From the NCBI GenBank assembly GCA_963753845.1, contig CAVWEI010000017.1, positions 310,001 through 374,000 on the forward strand: a DNA stretch of 64,000 nucleotides, in the 5' to 3' direction. The notes under the pieces were generated by a model that saw only the letters and a list, made by a program, of their open reading frames with translations, had not been told where the DNA came from and made no database searches. Shown here piece by piece: positions 9,906 through 18,612 of the stretch (its first letter is position 1; the number at the start of each line of letters is the position of its first letter). A program made the translations under genes and the position numbers. The DNA comes from Thiosocius sp963753845 (GTDB lineage Bacteria; Pseudomonadota; Gammaproteobacteria; Chromatiales; Chromatiaceae).

Positions 9906-10971
9906 TCAGGCGTTTTTCAGCGCCGGGTGCACCACCTGCCCTGCGCTGACGTTGATCGCCTGCGCCAGTCTCTCGTCGTCACGCCAGCCCGTCTGGACCA
10001 GGGTCATGAGGTACGGCAGCATTGCCGCCGACAGCGCCTGCGTGGCACTGCGCGGGACGGCCCCGGGCATATTGGTCACGCAAAAATGCAGCACTCCCTC
10101 ATCGAAATAGGTCGGCGCGTCGTAGGTAGTGGGACGGGTCGTCTCGATACAACCGCCCTGATCGACCGCGATGTCTGCGATCACGCTGCCAGGCTGCATC
10201 TGCGCGACCTGCGCCCGGCTGACCAGGCGTGGCGCGGCGGCACCCGGCAACAGCACTGCCCCGATCAGCAGGTCGGCCGCGACCACAGCCTCAGATACCG
10301 CGTCACCGGTAGAGATCAGCGCCGTCACGTTAGGCGCCAGCTGGTGCATACGCTCGAGCTGCAGCGGATTCCTGTCGAATACCGTGACATTGGCGCCCAT
10401 CGCGGACGCGGCCCTGACCGAGGCGGCGCCGGCGCTTCCGGCACCCAACACCACCACCCTGCCGCGTTCGACGCTGGCAAGGCCGCCGAGCAGGATGCCC
10501 CTGCCACCCTGCGGCGTATGCAGCAGATGTGCGCCGACCTGCACCGCGACCCGCCCGGCGATATCGCTCATGGGCGCCAGGATCGGTAACCGCCCCTGGT
10601 CCACCACCGTCTCGAATGCCACAGCGGTAAGCCCGATCTCGCAAAGCCGTTTCGTCAGCTCCGGATTTGCGGCCAGGTGCAGATAGCAGAACAGCAGGTG
10701 CTCGGGTTTGAGCAGGTCGATTTCGGCACCGACCGGTTCCTTTACCTTCACGACCAGCTGTGCCCAGTCGTAAAGCGACTCGGCATCCGGTACCAGCCGG
10801 CCACCCACCGCCCTGTAGTCCGCGTCCGGGTAGCCACTTCCGACACCCGCGCCACGTCTGGATCGCCACCGGCACGCCGCGGCCGACCAGTTCGGCAGTC
10901 GCCGCCGGGGTCAATGCAACCCTGCCCTCCAGCGGCTTGGTCTCTGTGGGGACACCGACATTCACGCTCAT
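9906..10971 (-). CDS. ald: Alanine dehydrogenase, interrupted by a one-base frameshift
   Basis: Ald interconverts L-alanine and pyruvate plus ammonia using NAD. ATG 10971 opens MSVNVGVPTETKPLEGRVAL, the family N-terminus with the KxxExRV pattern, but the frame is lost near 10854. The remaining 300 residues, in a second frame, hold the substrate Lys region (VVKVKEP), the NAD-binding GxGxxG-type loop (VLGAGSAGAASV) and the C-terminal IADIAVDQGG...TTYD signature. Deleting one base near 10854 would rejoin them as QTGAGVGSGYPDADY and give 354 residues. Either a sequencing error or a recent inactivating insertion could explain it. It is divergent from trxB. Confidence 0.88.
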
Positions 10972-10974
10972 GGT

Positions 10975-11002
10975 TTTACCTCTAGACCGGGTCTCTTATA
11001 GT
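10975..11002 (+). promoter_or_regulatory. Candidate sigma-70 promoter for trxB
   Basis: TTTACC (10975-10980) and TATAGT (10997-11002) are separated by 16 bases, about 80 bases before the trxB start. The match to consensus is fair; no other good pair lies in the short ald-trxB interval. Confidence 0.5.
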
Positions 11003-11084
11003 ATGGCGCGCCTCAACACTTCGCCATCCCGCATCCCAATCCGCCGATTGCGCGGCGAAGCCCTCGATAACAGGAGAAAAACGC

Positions 11085-12047
11085 ATGAGCGATACCAAGC
11101 ACTGCCGGCTGCTGATTCTGGGATCCGGCCCGGCCGGCTATTCCGCCGCAGTCTACGGCGCCCGCGCCAACCTGAGCCCGGTGCTTATAACCGGCATGGA
11201 ACAGGGCGGCCAGCTCATGACCACCACGGATGTGGACAACTGGCCCGGCGACAACGAAGGGGTCCAGGGTCCCGACCTGATGAGCCGCATGCAGCAGCAT
11301 GCCGAACGGTTCGAGACCGAGATCATCTTCGATTACATCTCGGAGGTCGACCTCGGCGTACGCCCGTTCCAGCTCAAGGGCGACAGTCAGCAATACACCT
11401 GCGATGCACTGATCATCTGCACCGGCGCCTCGGCCCAGTACCTCGGGCTGCCTTCCGAGGAGGCCTTCAAGGGCAAGGGCGTATCGGCCTGTGCGACCTG
11501 CGACGGTTTCTTCTACCGCAACCAGAAGGTTGCCGTGATCGGTGGCGGAAACACCGCCGTGGAGGAGGCACTGTACCTCTCCAACATCGCCGCCGAGGTT
11601 ACCCTGGTACACCGCCGCGATGCCCTGCGCGCCGAAAAGATCCTGCAGAAGCATCTGTTCGAAAAGGCCGAGAATGGCAACGTCAACATTGCCTGGGACA
11701 GCACCCTGGACGAGATCCTGGGTGATGACAGCGGGGTCACCGGAATCCGCATCAAGAGCACCAAGGACGCCAGCACGCGCGACGTGGATGTGCATGGCGT
11801 GTTCATCGCCATCGGCCACAAACCGAATACCGACATCTTCGCGGGCCAGCTCGACATGGCGGGCGGCTACATCAAGGTGCACAGCGGGACAGAGGGCAAT
11901 GCGACCGCCACCTCGATCGAGGGAGTCTTCGCGGCCGGCGATGTCATGGATCATGTCTATCGCCAGGCCATCACCTCGGCAGGGAGCGGCTGCATGGCGG
12001 CACTCGATGCCGAAAAGTATCTCGACGCCCTCGAAAAGCAGGGCTGA
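11085..12047 (+). CDS. trxB: Thioredoxin reductase
   Basis: TrxB is the cytoplasmic NADPH- and FAD-dependent flavoprotein that reduces thioredoxin. The 320-residue protein has the FAD motif GSGPAGYSAA near the N-terminus, the redox pair in ACATCDGFFYRNQ, the NADPH motif GGGNTAVEEALYL, and the C-terminal FAD-contact AAGDVMDHVYRQA. Length and motifs match the low-molecular-weight bacterial enzyme. ATG 11085 follows an AGGAG ribosome binding site. It opens a forward run towards the aat-bpt genes, as is common in gammaproteobacteria. Confidence 0.97.
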   Translation: MSDTKHCRLLILGSGPAGYSAAVYGARANLSPVLITGMEQGGQLMTTTDVDNWPGDNEGVQGPDLMSRMQQHAERFETEIIFDYISEVDLGVRPFQLKGDSQQYTCDALIICTGASAQYLGLPSEEAFKGKGVSACATCDGFFYRNQKVAVIGGGNTAVEEALYLSNIAAEVTLVHRRDALRAEKILQKHLFEKAENGNVNIAWDSTLDEILGDDSGVTGIRIKSTKDASTRDVDVHGVFIAIGHKPNTDIFAGQLDMAGGYIKVHSGTEGNATATSIEGVFAAGDVMDHVYRQAITSAGSGCMAALDAEKYLDALEKQG

Positions 12048-12053
12048 GACGAT

Positions 12054-12077
12054 AGGCGACAGCAAGCGCTGTCGCCT
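12054..12077 (+). terminator. Perfect 10-bp hairpin just after trxB (terminator-like, no U tract)
   Basis: AGGCGACAGC at 12054-12063 and GCTGTCGCCT at 12068-12077 pair completely around an AAGC loop, six bases past the trxB stop. No T run follows, so it may be a transcript-end stabiliser or a weak terminator. Confidence 0.5.
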
Positions 12078-12157
12078 GTCGTCGTGGTTTCGCGACAAAA
12101 TCCCCCTGCGGTCTTTAACGTTGACCGGCCGCCGCCCCGGACCTACCGTCTCCTGCC

Positions 12158-13333
12158 ATGAGTCTTTCCCCCACCGCAACCGATCAGGCACTGCACCTGC
12201 GCGTCATCGACCGCATCGTCGATGTCGACGGAGCGGCATGGAATGCACTGGGCGCCACACCCTATCCGTTCCTGCGGCACGAATTCCTGGCCGCACTGGA
12301 AACAGAAGACTGCCTCGGGGAGCGCTTCGGCTGGATACCGCAACATCTTACCTTGTGGGATGCACACGACCGGCTGCTCGCCGCCGTACCGCTGTACCTC
12401 AAGTTCAATTCCTACGGCGAGTTCGTATTCGACTGGGCCTGGGCCGACGCCTACGAGCGCAATGGCCTCAAGTATTACCCCAAGCTGGTGAGTGCATCGC
12501 CGTACACGCCCGCGACCGGGCCGAAAATGCTGCTGCACCCTGGCGCACCCGCAAACGCCCGCGAGCTGCTGATCGCCGCGGGCCTGGAACTGGCGACACG
12601 GCTCGAGGTCTCTTCGCTGCACTGGCTGTTCACCACGCCACGGGAGACCGATGCGCTTGAGCAGGCCGGACTATTGCGCCGTATCGGCTGCCAGTTTCAT
12701 TGGCAGAACCAGGGATATCCGGACTTCGACGCCTTTCTCGGAACACTAACCTCGAGTAAGCGAAAGAACATCCGCAGGGAAAGGCGGCGGGTCGCCGAGG
12801 CCGGGGTATCGTTCCGCCTGCTCAGTGGCAACACGGCAAGCGCTGGGGACTGGGCAGTGTTTCACGGCTTGTACGAATCGACCTTCCATCGGCGTGGCGG
12901 CATCCCGACCCTATCCCTGGGGTTCTTCCGGAAGATCGCGGCAGACATGCCCGAGGCAGTGTTGCTGGTGATGGCTGAACACGATGGCAGGCCGGTTGCA
13001 GCTGCCTTCTGTCTGGTGGGGGAGGACGCGTTGTATGGTCGCCACTGGGGCTGCAGCGAGCACTTCGACAATCTGCATTTCGAGGCCTGCTACTACCAGG
13101 GCCTGGACTTCTGCATCCGCCAGGGCCTGGCCCGTTTCGAGCCCGGGGCCCAGGGCGAACACAAGATCGCACGCGGCTTCCTGCCGACCCGGACCCTGTC
13201 AGCGCATTGGCTGGCCGACGAACGCTTTTCCCAGGCGATCGCCCGGCACCTGGAACACGAACGTGCGGGCATGCACGATTACATCCTCGAGATGGATGGC
13301 CGCAGCCCCTATCGGTCGACCGAGCCGACGTGA
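12158..13333 (+). CDS. GNAT-fold FemAB-like acyltransferase (PF04339-type peptidoglycan biosynthesis/recognition family)
   Basis: The 391-residue soluble protein resembles the FemAB-like family often labelled 'peptidogalycan biosynthesis/recognition' or GNAT family N-acetyltransferase. Family features visible are PFLRHEFLAALE near the N-terminus, PLYLKFNSYGEFVFDW, a central KRKNIRRERR basic stretch, and the C-terminal LHFEACYYQGLDFCI and QGEHKIARGF runs. It has no signal peptide. The chemistry is not established; aminoacyl or acyl transfer is inferred from the fold. Its stop overlaps the GTG start of aat by 4 bases (GTGA), so it is translationally coupled to the N-degron transferase genes, a gene order seen in many proteobacteria. 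Confidence 0.85.
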   Translation: MSLSPTATDQALHLRVIDRIVDVDGAAWNALGATPYPFLRHEFLAALETEDCLGERFGWIPQHLTLWDAHDRLLAAVPLYLKFNSYGEFVFDWAWADAYERNGLKYYPKLVSASPYTPATGPKMLLHPGAPANARELLIAAGLELATRLEVSSLHWLFTTPRETDALEQAGLLRRIGCQFHWQNQGYPDFDAFLGTLTSSKRKNIRRERRRVAEAGVSFRLLSGNTASAGDWAVFHGLYESTFHRRGGIPTLSLGFFRKIAADMPEAVLLVMAEHDGRPVAAAFCLVGEDALYGRHWGCSEHFDNLHFEACYYQGLDFCIRQGLARFEPGAQGEHKIARGFLPTRTLSAHWLADERFSQAIARHLEHERAGMHDYILEMDGRSPYRSTEPT

Positions 13334-14055
13334 TCTTCGACCTCGACGGCACACCACCGGACATCGGCTTTCCCGATACCGCGATGGCCGAAACCGACCC
13401 GAACGGCCTGTTGGCGATCGGTGGCGATCTGTCTCCGGTGCGGGTCATGCAGGCTTATCGCCGCGGCATATTCCCCTGGTACAGCGCCGGGCAGCCGATC
13501 CTGTGGTGGAGCCCGGCGCCGCGCATGGTGCTCTACCCGCGGGACTTCCATGTCTCGCACAGCCTGCGTCGCTCGATGCGCAACCGCTCGTATGAGGTCA
13601 GCGTCGACCAGGCCTTCGATGCGGTGATTGCTGCCTGCGCCGCGCCGCGCGGTGCGCACGATGGCACTTGGCTGCTGCCGGAGATGATTGACACGTACTG
13701 CGAGCTGCACCGCGCGGGTCACGCACACTCCGTCGAGGTGTGGCTGGGCGATGGGCTGGCCGGCGGCATCTACGGAATCGGGATCGGTCGGGTGTTCTTC
13801 GGTGAATCCATGTTCAGCCGGCATACCGATGCCTCGAAGATCGCCATGGCCCGGCTGGTCGAGATTGGCCTGGAAGAGGGCTTGGAGCTGATCGACTGCC
13901 AGATTCATAGTGATCACCTCGCCAGCCTGGGTGCGGCCGAGATCAGGCGTGAACGCTTCGAGCGCACCCTCGCCGCTGCCGTCACCGGGCCCGCACCGGC
14001 CGGCCTCGTTCCGCAGCCTCGTCGAGCGGCGTCCACCTTGAGGTGGACCCAATGA
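13330..14055 (+). CDS. aat: Leucyl/phenylalanyl-tRNA--protein transferase
   Basis: Aat attaches Leu or Phe to proteins with N-terminal Arg or Lys, creating ClpS/ClpAP degrons. The GTG at 13330 is chosen because it overlaps the upstream stop and gives the right N-terminus (FPDTAMAETDPNGLLAIGGDLSP); the frame is open upstream but there it reads the other gene. Family marks are YRRGIFPWYS, WWSPAPRM, TWLLPEMIDTYCELHRAGHAHSVEVW split around 13660-13740, and FFGESMFSR. Length is 241 residues. The stop overlaps the bpt start by ATGA. Confidence 0.96.
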   Translation: MIFDLDGTPPDIGFPDTAMAETDPNGLLAIGGDLSPVRVMQAYRRGIFPWYSAGQPILWWSPAPRMVLYPRDFHVSHSLRRSMRNRSYEVSVDQAFDAVIAACAAPRGAHDGTWLLPEMIDTYCELHRAGHAHSVEVWLGDGLAGGIYGIGIGRVFFGESMFSRHTDASKIAMARLVEIGLEEGLELIDCQIHSDHLASLGAAEIRRERFERTLAAAVTGPAPAGLVPQPRRAASTLRWTQ

Positions 14056-14783
14056 CCCGGATCGACGGCCGACTGCCGCTGTATCTGTCTGCCCCGCATA
14101 CCTGCAGCTACCTGCCGGACCGGCTGGCCAACACCCTGTTTGCCGATCCTGATCAGCCGATGGATATGGAAACCTACAGTGAACTGCTGCACTACGGATT
14201 CCGGCGCAGCGGCAGGATGGTGTATGCGCCCCGCTGTGAGGGCTGTCATCAATGCGTCTCGGTGCGGGTGCCGGTAGATGAATTCGTGCCGCGCCGCGTT
14301 CATCGGCGCATCCTGCAGGCCAATGCCGACATCGAGGTGCGCGAGCACAGGGCCGGATTCAACCCCGATCACTACGAGCTGTATCGGCGTTACACCGATG
14401 CCCGACACGGCGACGGCGATATGGCCGATGCCACGGCCGCGGAATACCTGGGATTCCTGCGCGCAGACTGGTCCCGGACCACCTTCCTGGAGTTTTTTCT
14501 GGAACAAGAGCTGGTTGCGGTGGCAGCCACGGACCTTCCGGTTGACGGGCTGTCGGCCGTTTACACGTTTTTCGATCCGGGCCTTTCCGCTCGCTCGCTC
14601 GGCAACCTTGCGATCCTGACCCAGATAGAGCGCACCCGCTCGATGCGACTGCCCTACCTTTATCTCGGCTACTGGGTACGCGACTGCCGCAAAATGGCCT
14701 ACAAGGTGAATTTCCGCCCGATCGAGCTTTGGCGCGGTGGACAATGGCAACGCGTCGGGCCCGGGGAGCCGCTGCAAGGCTAA
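14052..14783 (+). CDS. bpt: Aspartate/glutamate leucyltransferase (arginyl-tRNA-transferase family)
   Basis: Bpt adds Leu to N-terminal Asp or Glu, the second bacterial route into the Leu N-degron pathway. ATG 14052 overlaps the aat stop (ATGA), and is preferred over a GTG three codons earlier. The 243-residue protein has the ATE N-terminal cysteine set (SYLPDR, CEGCHQCVSVRVPV) and the C-terminal transferase part (TYLGYWV-like LYLGYWVRDCRKMAYK). Clustering with aat, clpA and clpS supports the assignment. Confidence 0.95.
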   Translation: MTRIDGRLPLYLSAPHTCSYLPDRLANTLFADPDQPMDMETYSELLHYGFRRSGRMVYAPRCEGCHQCVSVRVPVDEFVPRRVHRRILQANADIEVREHRAGFNPDHYELYRRYTDARHGDGDMADATAAEYLGFLRADWSRTTFLEFFLEQELVAVAATDLPVDGLSAVYTFFDPGLSARSLGNLAILTQIERTRSMRLPYLYLGYWVRDCRKMAYKVNFRPIELWRGGQWQRVGPGEPLQG

Positions 14784-14869
14784 AGGGAACTGCCGACAAT
14801 CCCTACGCGGTCATCTTGCGGGGAGAATTGCGAGAAGTCCCCTAAACTTTTCCCGCACGCAGGCCATTT

Positions 14870-14878
14870 TGCTATAAT
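14870..14878 (+). promoter_or_regulatory. Extended -10 promoter upstream of infA
   Basis: TGCTATAAT (14870-14878) is a perfect TGn-TATAAT extended -10 element. No good -35 is seen at the expected distance, which is usual for this class. The leader to infA would be about 50 bases. Confidence 0.6.
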
Positions 14879-14932
14879 GCCGCGCCTCGCGAGTTATGCG
14901 CTGGCGGGGTTCCCGTAATCGGACAGGTCTAA

Positions 14933-15151
14933 ATGGCGAAAGAAGACGTAATCGAAATGGAAGGCACCGTGGTCGACACGCTGCCCAACACAATGTTCAG
15001 GGTTGAGCTGGAGAACGGCCACATCGTGACCGCACACATCTCAGGCAAGATGCGCAAGCATTACATCCGCATCCTGACCGGCGACAAGGTCAAGGTTGAA
15101 CTCACCCCTTACGACCTGAGCAAAGGCCGCATCGTGTACCGCGAGCGCTGA
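14933..15151 (+). CDS. infA: Translation initiation factor IF-1
   Basis: IF-1 binds the ribosomal A site during initiation. The 72-residue S1/OB-fold protein MAKEDVIEMEGTVVDTLPN...KMRKHYIRI...VELTPYDLSKGRIVYR is essentially the universal bacterial sequence. It starts with ATG 14933 and is convergent with clpA, only 34 bases apart. Its place between bpt and clpA is the usual gammaproteobacterial order. Confidence 0.99.
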   Translation: MAKEDVIEMEGTVVDTLPNTMFRVELENGHIVTAHISGKMRKHYIRILTGDKVKVELTPYDLSKGRIVYRER

Positions 15152-15185
15152 CCGCCAACGATCGATCGGACAGGCCGCCCCGGTC

Positions 15186-17447
15186 TCAGTGGACTGCCGC
15201 CTCGTCGATATCGAACGACAGCTCCCCGTCGGTCACCCCTACCCGAACCTTCCCGCCCCGTGCCAGACGCCCGAACAGCAGTTCTTCTGCAAGCGGCTTC
15301 TTGATGTGCTCCTGGATCACGCGCGCCATGGGTCTTGCACCCATCTGCGGATCGTAACCGCGTTCGGCCAGCCATTCGCGCACTTCCGCACTCGCGCTCA
15401 GGCTCACGTGCTTCTGTTCCAGCTGCTGCTCGAGTTCGAACAGGAACTTGTCCACCACGTTCAGGATGTTCGCCTTGTCGAGGCTACCGAACTGGATGAT
15501 GGCATCCAGGCGGTTTCGGAACTCCGGGGTGAAAAGCTTGCGAATGGCCGTCATGGCATCGCTGCTGTGATCCTGCGTGGTAAAGCCGATCGACGCGCGG
15601 CTGGCCTCGCTGGCGCCCGCGTTGGTGGTCATCACGATGATGACGTTGCGGAAGTCCGCCTTGCGCCCATTGTTGTCGGTCAGCGTGCCGTGATCCATCA
15701 CCTGCAGCAGCAGATTGAACACGTCAGGGTGTGCCTTTTCGACCTCGTCGAGCAGAAGCACCGAATGCGGATGCTTGTTGATCTCCTCGGTCAGTAGCCC
15801 GCCCTGGTCGAAGCCTACGTAGCCTGGCGGTGCGCCGATCAGGCGCGATACCGTATGCCGCTCCATATACTCCGACATGTCGAAACGTATCAGCTCGAGG
15901 CCAAGCACCCGCGCCAGCTGCCGGGTCACCTCGGTCTTGCCGACGCCGGTGGGACCTGCGAACAGGAAACTGCCCACCGGTTTCTGCTCGGTACCCAGGC
16001 CTGAGCGGTTCATCTGGATCGACGAAGACAGGGCATCGATTGCCTCGTCCTGCCCGAATACGACCATTTGCAGGTCCCGCTTGAGATTGCGCAGGGACTC
16101 GGTATCCGTGGCCGACACCTTGCGCGGCGGGATACGCGCGATCCTGGCCACCACGACCTCCACATCACCCACCGATACGGTCTTTTTGCGTTTCGACGGT
16201 GCCAGCAACTGGTTAGCAGCCCCCGCCTCGTCGATCACGTCAATGGCCTTATCCGGCATGTGGCGGTCATTGATGTACTTTTCCGCCAGCTCGGCGGCTG
16301 CACGCAGGGCCTTGGCCGAATAGCGGACCTGATGGTGCTCCTCGAAACGGGTCTTGAGACCTTTGAGAATCTGCACCGTCTCCTCGGTCGTTGGCTCCTC
16401 GATATCGATCTTCTGAAATCGCCGCGCCAAGGCGCGATCTTTCTCGAAGATGCCGCGATACTCCTGGTATGTGGTGGAACCGATGCAGTGCAGATCGCCC
16501 GAGGCCAGCACCGGCTTGATCAGGTTAGAGGCATCCATGACACCGCCGGAAGCCGCGCCGGCACCGATGATGGTGTGTATCTCGTCGATGAACAGGATGG
16601 CCTGCGGTTGTCGCTTGAGGTCGGCCAGAACCGCCTTGAGGCGTTTTTCGAAATCACCCCGATACTTGGTACCAGCCACCAGCCCACCCATATCCAGCGA
16701 GTACAAGGTGGATCTGGCGAGCACATCCGGCACTTCGCCGTCGACGATCTTTTTTGCCAGGCCTTCCGCGATCGCGGTCTTGCCCACTCCGGCCTCGCCG
16801 ACGAACAGCGGGTTGTTCTTACGTCGCCTGCAGAGAATCTGAATGGTGCGCTCGACCTCGGCCTGCCGGCCGATCAGCGGGTCGATCTTTCCGCGCCGCG
16901 CCAGATCGTTGAGATTGCTGGCATAGGTCTCGAGCGCACTCTCCTGGCGCTCCTCGGCGGTCTCGGCCTCGCCTTCGCCGCTCTCGGCGCCGTGTTCGGG
17001 CGATTCGTCGCTGGGTACCTTGGAAATCCCGTGCGAGATGTAATTCACCACATCCAGACGGGTGACATCCTGGCGATCGAGGAAATAGACCGCCTGTGAT
17101 TCCTGTTCGCTGAAGATCGCAACCAGCACGTTGGCCCCGGTCACCTCTTTTTTTTCAGACGACTGGACATGGAACACGGCCCGCTGCAGTACGCGCTGAA
17201 ACCCGAGCGTCGGCTGGGTCTCGCGATTTTCGTCGTCCATGATCAGCGGGGTCGTCTCCTCGAGGAAGCCGTCGATGTCCCTGCGCAGGCCGTCGATGTC
17301 GGCACCGCAGGCACGCAACACCTGCGCCGCGGCAGGATTGTCCAGCAGCGCCAGCAGCAGGTGCTCGATGGTCATGAACTCGTGCTGCTTCTCCCGGGCG
17401 GTTCTAAACGCCTGGTTGAGGGTGAATTCAAGCTCTTTGCTCAACAT
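15186..17447 (-). CDS. clpA: ATP-dependent Clp protease ATP-binding subunit ClpA
   Basis: ClpA is the AAA+ unfoldase that feeds substrates to ClpP. The 753-residue protein has the Clp-N domain (MLSKELEFTLNQAFRTA), a first AAA module (Walker A GEAGVGKTA, Walker B ILFIDEIHTI) and a second (GPTGVGKTE, LLLDEVEKAH), then the D2-small domain (GYDPQMGARPMARVIQ). The absence of a long middle coiled coil separates it from ClpB. An acidic inserted stretch (about residues 148-168) links the N domain and D1, as in ClpA. It lies just downstream of clpS, the adaptor for the N-degron pathway that aat and bpt feed. Confidence 0.97.
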   Translation of the reverse strand: MLSKELEFTLNQAFRTAREKQHEFMTIEHLLLALLDNPAAAQVLRACGADIDGLRRDIDGFLEETTPLIMDDENRETQPTLGFQRVLQRAVFHVQSSEKKEVTGANVLVAIFSEQESQAVYFLDRQDVTRLDVVNYISHGISKVPSDESPEHGAESGEGEAETAEERQESALETYASNLNDLARRGKIDPLIGRQAEVERTIQILCRRRKNNPLFVGEAGVGKTAIAEGLAKKIVDGEVPDVLARSTLYSLDMGGLVAGTKYRGDFEKRLKAVLADLKRQPQAILFIDEIHTIIGAGAASGGVMDASNLIKPVLASGDLHCIGSTTYQEYRGIFEKDRALARRFQKIDIEEPTTEETVQILKGLKTRFEEHHQVRYSAKALRAAAELAEKYINDRHMPDKAIDVIDEAGAANQLLAPSKRKKTVSVGDVEVVVARIARIPPRKVSATDTESLRNLKRDLQMVVFGQDEAIDALSSSIQMNRSGLGTEQKPVGSFLFAGPTGVGKTEVTRQLARVLGLELIRFDMSEYMERHTVSRLIGAPPGYVGFDQGGLLTEEINKHPHSVLLLDEVEKAHPDVFNLLLQVMDHGTLTDNNGRKADFRNVIIVMTTNAGASEASRASIGFTTQDHSSDAMTAIRKLFTPEFRNRLDAIIQFGSLDKANILNVVDKFLFELEQQLEQKHVSLSASAEVREWLAERGYDPQMGARPMARVIQEHIKKPLAEELLFGRLARGGKVRVGVTDGELSFDIDEAAVH

Positions 17448-17519
17448 GGTTTTTTGCTTCCGGTTACGCCTGATCTCTACGATCTGATCTTCAGTATCGT
17501 CACGGGTTCCCTGAATCCT

Positions 17520-17843
17520 TCAGGCCTCTTCGAGGGTGCACAGCAGCGGATGCTGGTTGGCTCGCGCATGATCGTTTACCTGTGTCACCTTGGTTTCGGC
17601 GATATCCTTTGAAAAAACCCCGCACACGCCCATACCCCGGGTGTGTACGTGCAACATCACCTGGGTCGCCTTCTCCCGGTTCATCGCGAAGAAGTGCTCC
17701 AGCACGTGCACCACGAACTCCATTGGAGTGTAGTCATCGTTCAGCAACAGTACCTTGTACAGCGGTGGCCGCTTGAGTTTCGGTCGTGCGTGCTCAACCG
17801 CCAGATCGCTATCACCGCCCTGTTGTTCTCTGTCGCTGCTCAT
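17520..17843 (-). CDS. clpS: ATP-dependent Clp protease adaptor ClpS
   Basis: ClpS binds destabilising N-terminal residues (Leu, Phe, Trp, Tyr) and delivers them to ClpAP. ATG 17843 yields 107 residues with a disordered N-terminal tail (MSSDREQQGGDSD) and the core LLNDDYTPMEFVVHVL, HTRGMGVCGVF and AETKVTQV, including the conserved NDD-TPM-EFV pocket residues. An upstream in-frame TTG at 17867 is less likely. It is followed after 72 bases by clpA in the same direction. Confidence 0.96.
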   Translation of the reverse strand: MSSDREQQGGDSDLAVEHARPKLKRPPLYKVLLLNDDYTPMEFVVHVLEHFFAMNREKATQVMLHVHTRGMGVCGVFSKDIAETKVTQVNDHARANQHPLLCTLEEA

Positions 17844-18324
17844 TTTCTGCTCTAGTCTAGCCTGCAAATTGTGTGAGGGTCCGAGAACCAGGCCAGGCTG
17901 ATTTTAGCAGTGTGGCGAGGCGGCCCCACCCGCTCCAATCCCACGGTTTTACAAATGTGGGCCATCCCGGCGTTTACAAGGGATCACGATGTGCCCGTGA
18001 CGCATCGCGCCGGCAGGAAGATGGGGTGCAACGACCCACCTGCCCAGGCAAGCCGCGGCGGACCAGATTGCAAATGACCCAGGCAATGATATCGAATTTG
18101 CATAAAAAATCTTCGATTAAGCTTTGTTTTATCGGGTTTTTTAGTATCTGTTAATTGGCTTTTTTAATAAACTGGATTAATGGTAATTTGACCATTCTTT
18201 TCGTGCAGATATACTTCAAGTCGGTGCACAAAAATCATAACCCCGCCGGCTCACCACACATCGTGACGTCGGCAAAAGAAGGGGGCACCGCGCTTGTAAA
18301 GACATAATTGTTGGAGGAGTACTT
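17844..18324. other. 481-base intergenic region between clpS and the cold-shock gene
   Basis: No supported gene lies here. The left part (to about 18060) has ordinary GC-rich composition and would contain the clpS promoter; the right part (about 18080-18240) is strikingly AT-rich for this genome and holds a near-consensus promoter (18188-18215) followed by a leader of about 100 bases before the cold-shock gene. Confidence 0.7.
18188..18215 (+). promoter_or_regulatory. Near-consensus sigma-70 promoter of the cold-shock gene
   Basis: TTGACC (18188-18193) and TATACT (18210-18215) are separated by 16 bases in an AT-rich tract. Transcription would begin near 18222, giving an untranslated leader of about 100 bases, in keeping with leader-controlled csp genes. 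A strong GGAGGAG ribosome site sits at 18313-18319. Confidence 0.7.
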
Positions 18325-18540
18325 ATGTCCACCGGTATCGTAAAGTGGTTCAACAATGCGAAGGGCTACGGTTTCGTAACCCCGGATGACGGCGAGCAGG
18401 ACGTTTTTGTCCATTTCTCGGCCATCGATATGGAAGGTTACAGGACCTTGAAAGAAGGCCAGCGGGTCGAGTTCGAGGTAGAACAGGGGCCGAAAGGGCT
18501 TCATGCACATAACCTGCATGCCGCTGCGCCTGCCATGTAA
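18325..18540 (+). CDS. Cold-shock domain protein (CspA/CspD family)
   Basis: The 71-residue single-stranded nucleic-acid-binding protein has both RNA-binding motifs, RNP1 KGYGFVTP and RNP2 VFVHFSAI, and the start GIVKWFNNAKGYGF. The acidic PDDGEQD loop and lack of extra C-terminal domain fit the CspD-like group often placed next to clpS; whether it is cold- or stationary-phase-induced cannot be told. ATG 18325 follows GGAGGAG at ideal spacing. Confidence 0.95.
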   Translation: MSTGIVKWFNNAKGYGFVTPDDGEQDVFVHFSAIDMEGYRTLKEGQRVEFEVEQGPKGLHAHNLHAAAPAM

Positions 18541-18568
18541 GTCGTAAACGTCTGGCACCAAGCCAAAA

Positions 18569-18595
18569 AAGCCTGCCAGTCGGCAGGCTTTTTCG
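18569..18595. terminator. Bidirectional intrinsic terminator between csp and icd
   Basis: AAGCCTGCC (18569-18577) pairs with GGCAGGCTT (18582-18590) around an AGTC loop, with a T run on the right and an A run on the left, so it can stop both the csp transcript and the convergent icd transcript. Confidence 0.9.
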
Positions 18596-18612
18596 TTTGT
18601 GTCGGTTTGGCA

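Noticed and set aside
10330..10971. 213-codon minus frame starting as alanine dehydrogenase
   Set aside because: Only the first about 40 codons are real; the rest is out of frame. Joined to ald.
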